NCBI GenBank assembly: GCA_016787895.1
Contig: JAEUTN010000014.1
Location: 558,001-622,000 of the forward strand
DNA: 64,000 bases
Direction: 5' to 3'
From: Bacteroidia bacterium
GTDB lineage: Bacteria; Bacteroidota; Bacteroidia; B-17B0; Aurantibacillaceae
Numbering within the stretch: the stretch's first letter is position 1; the number at the start of each line of letters is the position of its first letter. Both the position numbers and the translations under genes were made by a program. The notes beneath the pieces were generated by a model. It worked only from the letters and a program-made list of their open reading frames with translations. It did no database searches and was not told the origin of the DNA. Below, piece by piece: positions 52,461-61,042 of this stretch.

Positions 52461-53210
52461 TTAGCCGGCCATGGCATCCATGTACAATTGTTCTGCCATG
52501 GGCCAGTTCACCAGTTTCCACCAATTCTGAATATAATCTGCTCTTTTGTTCTGGTATTTTAAATAATACGCGTGTTCCCACACATCGAGTGCCAGTATGG
52601 GTGTTCCTTTAACCACCGAAACATCCATGAGCGGATTGTCCTGATTGGAGGTCACACCTATTTTCAGTTGTTTGTCGGCCGTAACCACCAGCCAGCACCA
52701 GCCGGAGCCAAAAATTTTCAGGGCCTGCTCATTGAACTCTTTACGGAAGGTTTCGGTGTTTCCATACATGGTTTTTAAAGCGGCGTACAGTGCTCCACTT
52801 GCTTCATTCGCCGCACCTTCCTTTGGCGCGCGCATGAGCATCCAAAACAAAGAGTGGTTAAAATGGCCGCCTCCATTATTACGCAGGGCCGGACTGAGGG
52901 CAGAAGCCGTAGCAAACAGTTCTTTAAAGTCGTGTGAACCCGAATAGGTTTTCAGGGCCTTGTTAAAATTGTCAACATAGGCTTTATGGTGTTTGTCGTG
53001 GTGCAACACCATGGTTTCCTTATCAATATAAGGCTCCAGGGCATCATAAGCATATGGCAATTCGGGCAGAAGAAAGGGTTCTTTTTCCTGAAACTCAGAA
53101 CCCCAGGCGTTTAACGCCTTCTCATCCACTTTTCCAAACACCTGGCTGCCCAAAGCGGTTAATCCGAAAAGCGCTGTTTTTTTAAGGAAATCGCGGCGTT
53201 GTTCTTTCAT
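52461..53210 (-). CDS. Fe/Mn superoxide dismutase with Tat-type signal
   Basis: 249 residues. The N terminus RRDFLKKTALFGLTALG is a twin-arginine (S/T-R-R-x-F-L-K) signal ending near residue 27, so export by TatABC is likely. The dismutase domain begins about residue 45: LPYAYDALEPYID; ligands are H70, H119, D209 and H213, in LHHDKHH, HFNHSLFW and LDVWEHAYYL. Iron versus manganese cannot be decided. It overlaps the upstream biotin carrier gene by one base. Extracytoplasmic SODs are uncommon but known in some bacteria. Confidence 0.92.
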   Translation of the reverse strand: MKEQRRDFLKKTALFGLTALGSQVFGKVDEKALNAWGSEFQEKEPFLLPELPYAYDALEPYIDKETMVLHHDKHHKAYVDNFNKALKTYSGSHDFKELFATASALSPALRNNGGGHFNHSLFWMLMRAPKEGAANEASGALYAALKTMYGNTETFRKEFNEQALKIFGSGWCWLVVTADKQLKIGVTSNQDNPLMDVSVVKGTPILALDVWEHAYYLKYQNKRADYIQNWWKLVNWPMAEQLYMDAMAG

Positions 53211-53719
53211 CAGAATTGCACTAACAATTGGTTTTTTTCTACAGCTGTGCCTTTTGAAACAGCTATCTTTTTTATGGTCCCGTCAGATGGTGATTTCAGA
53301 ATGTTTTCCATTTTCATGGCTTCCAACACTAAAATGGCATCCCCTTTTTTTACCGCATCCCCGTCCTTTACCAATACACTCAGCACCATGCCCGGCATGG
53401 GAGCTTTGATGTCGTTCACTTTTTTCTGGTTGATTTCGTCGAGACCCAGGTTGTGCAACAGTTCATCAAACTTATCTTTTAATTTTACCTGAACCCGTTT
53501 TGAGTTAATGCGAAGGAGTAAGGATTTTTCCTCACGGTTCAGTTTCAGCACATCAATGGTGTAAGAACCTTGTTCAAGCAGAAGATGGTATTGGTAAGTG
53601 TTGATCCTGAGTAAATCGCCTTTTAATGCCTTGCCATTGATTTCAGCCTCAAACAGACCTTTATCTATTTTAAACCCGCATTTAACTTTGTTTGTTCCGT
53701 TGAGTTCAACACTGTACAT
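53210..53719 (-). CDS. Biotin carboxyl carrier protein
   Basis: 169 residues. The C-terminal biotinyl domain (about 103-169) has APMPGMVLSVLVKDGDAVKKGD and the biotinyl lysine Lys136 in EAMKMEN. The N-terminal about 90 residues form a poorly conserved beta-rich segment, as in carrier subunits of acyl-CoA carboxylases. It has its own promoter 4 nt upstream and is translated into superoxide dismutase by a one-base overlap. accC is elsewhere in the window, so this is a split arrangement, and pairing the two is an inference. Confidence 0.88.
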   Translation of the reverse strand: MYSVELNGTNKVKCGFKIDKGLFEAEINGKALKGDLLRINTYQYHLLLEQGSYTIDVLKLNREEKSLLLRINSKRVQVKLKDKFDELLHNLGLDEINQKKVNDIKAPMPGMVLSVLVKDGDAVKKGDAILVLEAMKMENILKSPSDGTIKKIAVSKGTAVEKNQLLVQF

Positions 53720-53723
53720 ACTA

Positions 53724-53731
53724 CAAAATTA
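53724..53731 (-). promoter_or_regulatory. Bacteroidota -7 promoter element for the biotin carrier operon
   Basis: Reads TAATTTTG on the minus strand, a perfect TAnnTTTG, 4 nt before the ATG at 53719. Confidence 0.62.
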
Positions 53732-53743
53732 AGGTTTAATTAA

Positions 53744-53771
53744 ACAAAAAACCCTCTTCAATTGAAGAGGG
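53744..53771 (-). terminator. Rho-independent terminator after the exported-protein gene
   Basis: CCCTCTTCAATTGAAGAGGG is a perfect 20-nt palindrome (53752-53771), followed on the minus strand by TTTTTTG. It ends the upstream (right-hand) gene just before the biotin carrier promoter. Confidence 0.82.
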
Positions 53772-53790
53772 CTGAAGGTTTTGAAATGCA

Positions 53791-54615
53791 TTATTTTTTG
53801 GTGAATTCGCCCATGCTGTTATCAAAGTTGATGAAGTAAGCGCCTTTCGGCAAATTACTTACGTCCACCTTGTTTCCGAAGCCTTTTTTTACAATGTTGC
53901 CGTATTGGTCGTAAATCTCATACATGGTTTCAACGGCTTTGTCGGGCGCGCCTTTTTTGAAAAAACTGAGGTCTTTGCTGGTTTTGAGGGGTCCAAAATC
54001 AATTTCAGACACTTCACTCACAAACTCCACGGATTTACTCACACGGGGTTTGCCACTATAATCCGTTTGGCGTACACGAAGCATGTTTTTACCGCTGTGG
54101 GGTGCTACTTTAAAAGAGTATTCGTTGCTGGTGGGCGTTCCAGTTCCTTCTACTTCACCTACCTTCACCCATTTGTTCCATCGAAACTGCTCTACAACAA
54201 AACTCAGCTTCCCGGTTTCAGATTTGGTGGTCCAGGTTAAAGTCCCATCTTTATCCGCGTTCATGCTGATAACTTCATAGGTGCTTTTGGGTTTTAAAAC
54301 TTCAGGGTTAAGCACCTTGGGTTTGCAGCCTTCCTTATGAAAAATCTGTACAGTGACCTTATCGCCAATGTTAAGTTTGTGGGGCTTAAAATCCACCTCA
54401 AAAGCGCTGGAGGTAATCTCGTCGGTGGTGATGTTTCCGTTGACCTTTACTTCGGTTACACAAAAACCAACGCCGCTGCTTGAAGCAAAGGGGTTTTGAA
54501 CATACAGCACCTTGCCCTGGTAAGTGCCTTCCAGGATGATAACATTATTGCCTTGAGCCAAAACAAATTGTGTTCCTGACAAAAGGGCAAACACTATCAA
54601 TAAATGGTTTCTCAT
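53791..54615 (-). CDS. Exported protein with FNIII-like region and T9SS-like end
   Basis: 274 residues from the ATG at 54615; the codons upstream precede the signal peptide and are discounted. Signal 1-20 (QFVLAQ). ILEGTYQGKVLYVQNPFASSSGVGFCVTEVKVNGN begins a conserved-looking domain; a fibronectin-III-like region (about 125-205; LTWTTKSETGKLSFVVEQ) follows; the last 50 residues (MYEIYDQYGNIVKKG...LPKGAYFINFDN) resemble a T9SS sorting domain, though shorter than usual. Function unknown. It is divergent from the DUF5686 gene. Confidence 0.7.
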   Translation of the reverse strand: MRNHLLIVFALLSGTQFVLAQGNNVIILEGTYQGKVLYVQNPFASSSGVGFCVTEVKVNGNITTDEITSSAFEVDFKPHKLNIGDKVTVQIFHKEGCKPKVLNPEVLKPKSTYEVISMNADKDGTLTWTTKSETGKLSFVVEQFRWNKWVKVGEVEGTGTPTSNEYSFKVAPHSGKNMLRVRQTDYSGKPRVSKSVEFVSEVSEIDFGPLKTSKDLSFFKKGAPDKAVETMYEIYDQYGNIVKKGFGNKVDVSNLPKGAYFINFDNSMGEFTKK

Positions 54616-54789
54616 TCCCACAGTAAATGTGCTGATATGCAATATTATAATGTAATTTCTGAATTACAAAATAATATCGCAAAGTACGATTTATTTTACT
54701 TATACAAAAGCAGGCCAAATCACATAAAATTGCCCTCAATTTTGCTGTTCCCCAGGTGGTTGGATTTGCCTCATGCCTGTTTTTCCACG

Positions 54790-54797
54790 TATTTTTG
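54790..54797 (+). promoter_or_regulatory. Bacteroidota -7 promoter element for the DUF5686 gene
   Basis: TATTTTTG, a perfect TAnnTTTG, ends 16 nt before the ATG at 54814. It excludes an in-frame start 70 codons earlier. Confidence 0.62.
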
Positions 54798-54813
54798 TAC
54801 TTTTAGTCACTTC

Positions 54814-57282
54814 ATGAGGTTGTTCGCCATTGCCTTTCTGCTCCTGCTATTGGTTCCCGGAGGCGCTATAAAGGCGCAATACACCATCAGCGGCAAGGTA
54901 TTTTCCTACGACGGAAAAGAGGCCATGCCTTTTGTGCCTGTATTTATCAAGGGCACGGGTTATTATGCCCAAACCGATTTTGATGGTAATTTTATCATTA
55001 AAGCGCCAAAACTGGGGGATTCCTTGGTGGCTTTTTATTCCGGCTACGAACGTTTGGCCAGGCCCATCAACAAAAATCTTGAACAACAGGTGATCAATTT
55101 TCCGATGCGCTTATTGGGAGGCACCGCCCTCGAAGAAGTGGTGGTTTTGGCCGGGGAAAATCCGGCACACCGCATCATACGCAATTGCGTTAAAAACAAA
55201 GACAAGAATAACCGTTCCAATCTGGAGGCATATGAGTACGAGGTGTATAACAAACTCGAATTTGATTTGAATCGTATTCCCAAAGAAATGAAGGAAAAAA
55301 AGGCGCTCAAATCACTGGAATTTATTTTTGACAATGTCGACAGTACCTTCAGCAGCGAACGTCCCTCTCTTCCCTTTTTTATGGTGGAAAACCTTTCCAA
55401 TTTTTATTACAAAAAAAACCCGCAGCGCAAGAAAGAAGTGGTGTTTGCAAGCAAAATTACAGGGGTAGAAAACTCAAGTATCTCTCAGGTGTTGGGTGAT
55501 ATGTACCAGAACATTAACATTTACGATAACAACCTGCTTATTTTTAATAAACAACTGCCAAGCCCCATCAGCGAAAGCGGTTTTTTTTATTATAAATACT
55601 ATTTGCAGGACAGTGCCTTTGAAGGCAACAAATACATTTACCACATCACCTTTAAACCCAAACGAAGTCAGGAACTGAGTTTTTCAGGCAACATGTGGAT
55701 TGCCGACACCACCTGGGGCATCAAACGTTTGGAAATGAGTTTGCCCAAAGACGCTAATGTTAACTTTATCAATACAGCCAGTGTTATTCAGGAGTTTGAA
55801 TATTTCGACAGCACCTGGACCATGGTGAGAGACCGTTTGGTGGTGGATTTTGCTCCAACGAAAAAGGCCATTGGCTTTTACGGACGAAAAACCAGTTCAT
55901 ATAAAAACATTGTGCTTAACCAACCCAAAGACGATGCGTTTTATGAGTTTGCTGATAAAATAGAAGTAGAACAACAGGCTACGAAACAAACCGAAGAATA
56001 TTGGAATGAACACAGGCACGACAGCCTGACCTTAAGAGAAAAAAAGATCATTAAGCTGGTGGACACCATTCAAACCCTGCCCATTTACCGCACCTGGGTG
56101 GATATATTTTACCTGCTGATGACCGGTTACCAAAAAGTAAACAATTTTGAGATTGGCCCCTATTCCAATATGGTGTCGTATAACCAGATTGAGGGATTGC
56201 GTTTGCGTTTTGGGGGACGTACCAGTGAAAAATTCAGCAAGTGGTATGAGTTGAATGGTTATGTGGCTTATGGTTTAAAGGATGAAAAATGGAAGTATTC
56301 CCTGGGATTTAAAAGCTTTCTGAGTAAAAATCCGAGCCGGCAAATTGTTGGCATCACGTATAAAGGCGATAATGAAATTTTAGGGCAGAGTGAAAATGGG
56401 TACTCTCAGGATAACCTTTTGGTAGCTTTATTCAGAACCAACCCGCTCACCAATCTTACCCGCGTAAATCAGGCTTCTGCTTATTATGAAAGAGAATGGT
56501 TTCCGGGTTTAATCAGCAAATTCACGCTCATTGGAAGAGAGTTTACGGCCCTGGGTTCGAACAAATACCTGTACTACGATCCCGAAGGTAACATTCAGGA
56601 ATACGCCACCATCAACAACACCGAATTCAGAATCAATGTGCGGTTTGCCTGGAAAGAAAAATACGTAGGAGAGGGATTCACGCGTTTGTCCCTTGGTACC
56701 CGAAACCCCATTATACAGGTGCTTTACGCCAAAGCCCTACAAAACGCCTTCAAGGGTGCCTACAATTACCACAAGCTGGGCTTTCGTTTAGAGGATCGCT
56801 TACGCGTAACCCCCATCCTCGGCTATACAGATTATTCGGTTGAAATTGGAAAGATCTGGGGCGTGTTGCCTTATCCACTTATGGAACTGCATGGAGGGAA
56901 TGAAACGTTTATTTACGACATCATGGCCTACAACATGATGAATTATTACGAGTTTGCCAGTGATCAGTTTGTTTCTCTGGGGGTTTTTCACCACTTCGAA
57001 GGATTGTTTTTAAATAAAATTCCTTTGCTCAAACGTTTAAAATGGCGTGAGGTAGCCACCTTCAAGGGCGTGTGGGGCTCTGTAAACCAGCAGAACAGGG
57101 ATGTGCTGATTTTTCCTTCCACGCTTTCCGACCTGAACAAATCCCCCTACATGGAAGCCAGTTTGGGCATAGAGAACATTCTGAAGATTTTCAGAGTAGA
57201 CGTGTTTTGGAGATTAAATTATTTATTCCCGAATCCAAAGGATAACTTTGGCCTCAGGTTCGGATTCCAGCTGATGTTATAA
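54814..57282 (+). CDS. DUF5686/carboxypeptidase-regulatory-like outer-membrane protein
   Basis: 822 residues from the ATG at 54814. A signal peptide (about 1-22, AIKAQ) is followed by a CarboxypepD_reg-like domain (about 24-105; [38 protein letters not shown]) and a large barrel-like region of DUF5686 character ([75 protein letters not shown]). The end reads [11 protein letters not shown], an outer-membrane-type terminus. It resembles SusC/TonB-like assembly but lacks a plug. LptB begins 2 nt downstream. Confidence 0.82.
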   Translation: MRLFAIAFLLLLLVPGGAIKAQYTISGKVFSYDGKEAMPFVPVFIKGTGYYAQTDFDGNFIIKAPKLGDSLVAFYSGYERLARPINKNLEQQVINFPMRLLGGTALEEVVVLAGENPAHRIIRNCVKNKDKNNRSNLEAYEYEVYNKLEFDLNRIPKEMKEKKALKSLEFIFDNVDSTFSSERPSLPFFMVENLSNFYYKKNPQRKKEVVFASKITGVENSSISQVLGDMYQNINIYDNNLLIFNKQLPSPISESGFFYYKYYLQDSAFEGNKYIYHITFKPKRSQELSFSGNMWIADTTWGIKRLEMSLPKDANVNFINTASVIQEFEYFDSTWTMVRDRLVVDFAPTKKAIGFYGRKTSSYKNIVLNQPKDDAFYEFADKIEVEQQATKQTEEYWNEHRHDSLTLREKKIIKLVDTIQTLPIYRTWVDIFYLLMTGYQKVNNFEIGPYSNMVSYNQIEGLRLRFGGRTSEKFSKWYELNGYVAYGLKDEKWKYSLGFKSFLSKNPSRQIVGITYKGDNEILGQSENGYSQDNLLVALFRTNPLTNLTRVNQASAYYEREWFPGLISKFTLIGREFTALGSNKYLYYDPEGNIQEYATINNTEFRINVRFAWKEKYVGEGFTRLSLGTRNPIIQVLYAKALQNAFKGAYNYHKLGFRLEDRLRVTPILGYTDYSVEIGKIWGVLPYPLMELHGGNETFIYDIMAYNMMNYYEFASDQFVSLGVFHHFEGLFLNKIPLLKRLKWREVATFKGVWGSVNQQNRDVLIFPSTLSDLNKSPYMEASLGIENILKIFRVDVFWRLNYLFPNPKDNFGLRFGFQLML

Positions 57283-57284
57283 GC

Positions 57285-58010
57285 ATGATACTAAGAAGCG
57301 AAAATTTAGTCAAAAAATACAGGAGTCGCGTGGTGGCGAACAAGGTGTCCATTGAGGTGAGTCAGGGCGAAATTGTTGGCTTACTCGGGCCTAACGGGGC
57401 CGGTAAAACCACTTCATTTTACATGATTGTGGGCATGGTTCGCCCTAACAGTGGCAAGATTTTTCTGGATGAGCTTGACATCACCAAAGAACCCATGTAC
57501 CGTCGTGCTCAACTGGGCATTGGCTATTTGCCCCAGGAAGCTTCCGTTTTCAGGAAACTCAGCATTGAGGACAATTTATACGCCATACTGGAGATGACCA
57601 AACTTACCCGAAAGGAACAGGAAATGAAAGTGGAAACACTTTTGGATGAGTTTGCCTTACAGCATGTACGCAAAAATCTGGGCGATCAGCTAAGCGGTGG
57701 AGAGAGGCGCCGAACAGAAATCGCAAGGGCGTTGGCAACGGATCCAAAATTTATTTTGCTCGACGAACCATTCGCGGGTGTAGATCCTATCGCTGTAGAA
57801 GACATTCAACAGGTGGTAAGGAAACTCAAAGAAAAGAACATAGGTATTCTTATTACCGATCACAACGTACACGAAACGCTGAGCATAACCGATCGCTCTT
57901 ACCTCTTGTACGCCGGCAGCGTGATAAAAAGCGGAACGGCTGAAGAGCTGGCCAGTGACGAAATGGTAAGACGCGTGTACCTGGGCCAGAATTTTGAACT
58001 CAGAAAATAA
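57285..58010 (+). CDS. lptB: LPS export ABC transporter ATP-binding protein
   Basis: 241 residues. Walker A GPNGAGKT (35-42), signature [15 protein letters not shown] (136-150), Walker B FILLDEP (156-162), then [13 protein letters not shown] and [19 protein letters not shown], all standard for LptB. It powers extraction of LPS from the inner membrane with LptFG. It is separated from the DUF5686 gene by 2 nt and is probably co-transcribed. Confidence 0.94.
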   Translation: MILRSENLVKKYRSRVVANKVSIEVSQGEIVGLLGPNGAGKTTSFYMIVGMVRPNSGKIFLDELDITKEPMYRRAQLGIGYLPQEASVFRKLSIEDNLYAILEMTKLTRKEQEMKVETLLDEFALQHVRKNLGDQLSGGERRRTEIARALATDPKFILLDEPFAGVDPIAVEDIQQVVRKLKEKNIGILITDHNVHETLSITDRSYLLYAGSVIKSGTAEELASDEMVRRVYLGQNFELRK

Positions 58011-58019
58011 CCACTCACC

Positions 58020-59075
58020 TCAAGGGCAATTTTCTTTTTGCAGAAGTTCAACGGCGTTATCGTAAGCTTCTGTATAACCCATATCAATGGCTTTAGAAAA
58101 ACTTTTACAGGCCGCTTTGGTTTTTTTGTCGCGAAGCTGAATTAATCCAAGATTTTTATACGCGTAAGTGTTCTCAGGATCCAGACTCAGGGATTTGTGA
58201 ATGTCGGCATAAGCGCCCTTGATGTCTCCGAGCTGAAGTTTGGCAAAGGCACGGTTGCTGTAAGCATAAGCAAAACCGGGAGCCAGGGCGATGGATTTGT
58301 TAAATGACTCAAGCGCCTTCTCATAGTCCTTTTTTTCAAGATCCAGAAAAAACCCCAGATTGTTGTAGCCAATGAATTTAGATGCCGTATCAATTTGCAT
58401 GGCCTTTTCTATATCCACCTGCGCGCCGCTAAAATCCTTCAGGTGAGATTTACTGATGCCCCTGTCGAACAGGGAGACATAATCCAGTGGATCAATCTCA
58501 AGCACTTTATTGAAGTACACCAGTGAACTGTCCCATTGTTTCCTTTTTTGATAAACACAAGCCAACAATCGAATGGCATCGGTATTGTTAGGATTAATCT
58601 CTATGGCTTGCACAAGGGTGCCATGACAAACAGAATACTCTTTTTTATTAAAACTGGCTTTGGCTTTGGTGAAGAGAAGTTCCTCATTCGATGATTGGTA
58701 GGACAAGCCTTTTGCGCACACCGCAATACAGGAATCGTAATTTTTCATGTCCAGTAAAAAAGTGGCTTTAAATTGATAGCCTTTTGTGTATTCCGGTTTT
58801 ATGGCTATGGCCTCATTCACATCCTTGATCGCGGCTTTGTAATTTTTCAGCTGATAACGGCAATACGCCCGGTAAATATAGGCATCGGCAATCTTGTATT
58901 TGTTTTTTGCCTCTTCCTTGAAAGCAATGGCTTTATTGAAGTTTTCAATGCCCAATTGGTAATTTCCCTTATCGGTGTTTTCGGCTGCTTCAGAATAATA
59001 CTTACTGAAATTATTCTGAGCGCTTAACCCGCAACTTAGTACTGAAACAAATAACAAAAGAAAAAATCGATACAT
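58020..59075 (-). CDS. TPR-repeat exported protein
   Basis: 351 residues. Signal peptide (about 1-18, GLSAQN), then about eight tetratricopeptide repeats: GNYQLGIENFNKAIAFKEEAKNKYKIADAYIYRAYC, KNYKAAIKDVNEAIAIKPE, and so on to the end. TPR proteins bind partners; this one lies in the periplasm or outer membrane. It is the last gene of the MORN-DUF3857-DUF3857-TPR operon, 6 nt after the previous gene. Confidence 0.84.
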   Translation of the reverse strand: MYRFFLLLFVSVLSCGLSAQNNFSKYYSEAAENTDKGNYQLGIENFNKAIAFKEEAKNKYKIADAYIYRAYCRYQLKNYKAAIKDVNEAIAIKPEYTKGYQFKATFLLDMKNYDSCIAVCAKGLSYQSSNEELLFTKAKASFNKKEYSVCHGTLVQAIEINPNNTDAIRLLACVYQKRKQWDSSLVYFNKVLEIDPLDYVSLFDRGISKSHLKDFSGAQVDIEKAMQIDTASKFIGYNNLGFFLDLEKKDYEKALESFNKSIALAPGFAYAYSNRAFAKLQLGDIKGAYADIHKSLSLDPENTYAYKNLGLIQLRDKKTKAACKSFSKAIDMGYTEAYDNAVELLQKENCP

Positions 59076-59081
59076 ACGGGT

Positions 59082-61037
59082 TTAGAGTTTTTCGAACACT
59101 ATGGTTTTTTTATTAAAATCGGCGGCGGCGTTGATTACCATCTTAAAATCTTCAAAGATGTTCAGCGGGTAATCTATGACCTGATAATCTTCATATACAT
59201 GAATGAGTATGGTATTCCCTTTCAGTTCATAGGTAGATTTAAATGTAGCTACATCCTTTCCATCTTGTTTGCAGGTTTTTTCAATCATCAGATCGTTCAG
59301 GTTGGTGGCTTTGTATCCGGCAGGCACTTCAATTTCCAGCCAGCGTTCGAGGTAATGCGGATAATCCATTTCCGCCGGAGTAACCCGTTTTTCCTCCTGG
59401 TACAATTCAGCCTGAGGCCCAATGAGCAAACCGGCTTTAAACAGATATTTTGTACCCGCGTTTTCGAGAAAGTCATTTTGTTCGGCTGTGTATTTCACTA
59501 CCATGGGTTTAATAAACACATCATCGGCTTCGGTGTTCAACACAACCAAATCCTTCACCCCATCGCTGTTTTGAGAAAGGTGGTAATTTTTATGCAATTC
59601 GGTTTTCCGCTCCTCATTCAGGTAACGGTATATGGGCTGAACGTAATAGGCCGAATACCCAAGCAAACTCTGTTCAACATTCAACTGAACGCTTTGGCTG
59701 GAAAAATCGAGCTTTGCCTTCACCCTGGTATTGTGATAAGAGCTTTTGTAATCCGTAGCGTTAATGAATTTTGTTTTGGAGCTGGCGCTTGAAATGTCGC
59801 CAATATTCACTTCCTTGATAAACAAGCCCTGGTTGTTCACCAGATACATGTCGGGATAACCCGGACGACTGTATATGCTCAGCGGAGAACAATACTGATT
59901 CAGGCGTGTGAAATGCACCAGGTATTCTTTCGTGTAAATGTAAGAGGCAAATTTGGGGTCAAAACGCATCTTATACCGTTCTGTGGTGATACCAAGCTCA
60001 AAGGGAACCTCCAGGTATTTTAATCCGGCAAGGTAAAAACGCATGCCGTTTGAATACGACATTTTTTTGGCGTCAATGGCTTTTTCAAAGGTGAAGGAAT
60101 CATAGCTGTCATCTATTTCAAAATTGTTTTTAAAATATGAATCAAAACGCCATACCTTTTCCTTTTCATCCTGAATATCTTTTAGTTTGGCTTTGTTCAG
60201 GTTTTTTTCAAGTGCTTTTATTTCATTTTTATTAAGCACATATACCGCTTCATAAAAATCCTTCGAGATGATGTCCCAGCTGTAAAAACGACCTTTTTGT
60301 TTGTCGGTATTGTAAGTGAATTGTGAAATATAAGCCATGTAATTGGCCTTTTCTCCCGAATACTTTTCAGTTTCGGCCTTCGGAAGATTTTTCTGAATAA
60401 GATAAAGGTGATTTTTAGTGCTGTCAGAAAGATCGGATTTAAACTGCTCCAGACCATTGTAACATTTGGTTTCGAAAATCAGGTTTTTTGGCGTGATGAT
60501 GCGGGTTTCGAAATTCACAATGGGGGAGCGCATCTGAGCATAATAATACCCGTAGGAATTAAATTGTTTTTTGTTGGTGTACATTATCTCAACGTCGCAA
60601 CCGGCCTCAACCCCGTCGATGGCAAATATTTTATACGGACCGGCACCTTCCAGATTGTCCACTTGTTTGAGAGTGGATTTGTTATAAAAAATCACCTTGT
60701 TTTGAGGCGTAATGCAGCGTGCTTTTAAATCTACCTCATCCAGCACGCCACCTAAGGACATATACCCCTTATTCACACCATCCACCGCATTCGCTGAATT
60801 CACATGGTAAATGTTATGTATGGTTTCATACAAAACAGCGGTACCATCCGCATCGTAAGCCGTTTCTTCCACCACTTTACGCAACACAAGCACCAGTTCA
60901 CTCTTTTTTTCGGCTTCAGTCGGTACATAAACGCTAGGGGTTTTTTCCCAGGTGTAGGTTTGGTGATAGTAGTTTTGAGCATGATGATTCAGGCTAAAAA
61001 AGAGCAGAAGGGCAACAAATGGTTTAAAAGAAGTCAT
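59082..61037 (-). CDS. DUF3857-type protein with transglutaminase core lacking the catalytic triad
   Basis: 651 residues. Signal peptide about 1-20 (NHHAQ); the N-terminal beta-rich DUF3857 domain (LVLRKVVEETAYDADGTAVLYETIHNIYHVNSANAVDG; IFAIDGVEAGCDVEIMYTNKK) parallels the neighbour. In the transglutaminase-like region, where the neighbour has FGDCKDMANLL, this protein reads MSYSNGMRFYLAGLKYL, without the Cys and with no evident His-Asp pair. It is therefore probably a non-catalytic paralogue. It begins 5 nt after the active-looking copy. Confidence 0.76.
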   Translation of the reverse strand: MTSFKPFVALLLFFSLNHHAQNYYHQTYTWEKTPSVYVPTEAEKKSELVLVLRKVVEETAYDADGTAVLYETIHNIYHVNSANAVDGVNKGYMSLGGVLDEVDLKARCITPQNKVIFYNKSTLKQVDNLEGAGPYKIFAIDGVEAGCDVEIMYTNKKQFNSYGYYYAQMRSPIVNFETRIITPKNLIFETKCYNGLEQFKSDLSDSTKNHLYLIQKNLPKAETEKYSGEKANYMAYISQFTYNTDKQKGRFYSWDIISKDFYEAVYVLNKNEIKALEKNLNKAKLKDIQDEKEKVWRFDSYFKNNFEIDDSYDSFTFEKAIDAKKMSYSNGMRFYLAGLKYLEVPFELGITTERYKMRFDPKFASYIYTKEYLVHFTRLNQYCSPLSIYSRPGYPDMYLVNNQGLFIKEVNIGDISSASSKTKFINATDYKSSYHNTRVKAKLDFSSQSVQLNVEQSLLGYSAYYVQPIYRYLNEERKTELHKNYHLSQNSDGVKDLVVLNTEADDVFIKPMVVKYTAEQNDFLENAGTKYLFKAGLLIGPQAELYQEEKRVTPAEMDYPHYLERWLEIEVPAGYKATNLNDLMIEKTCKQDGKDVATFKSTYELKGNTILIHVYEDYQVIDYPLNIFEDFKMVINAAADFNKKTIVFEKL

Positions 61038-61042
61038 GTTAA

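Noticed and set aside
54604-54813. 70-residue N-terminal extension of the DUF5686 protein
   Set aside because: It covers the promoter and an opposing gene start, and the natural signal peptide begins at 54814.
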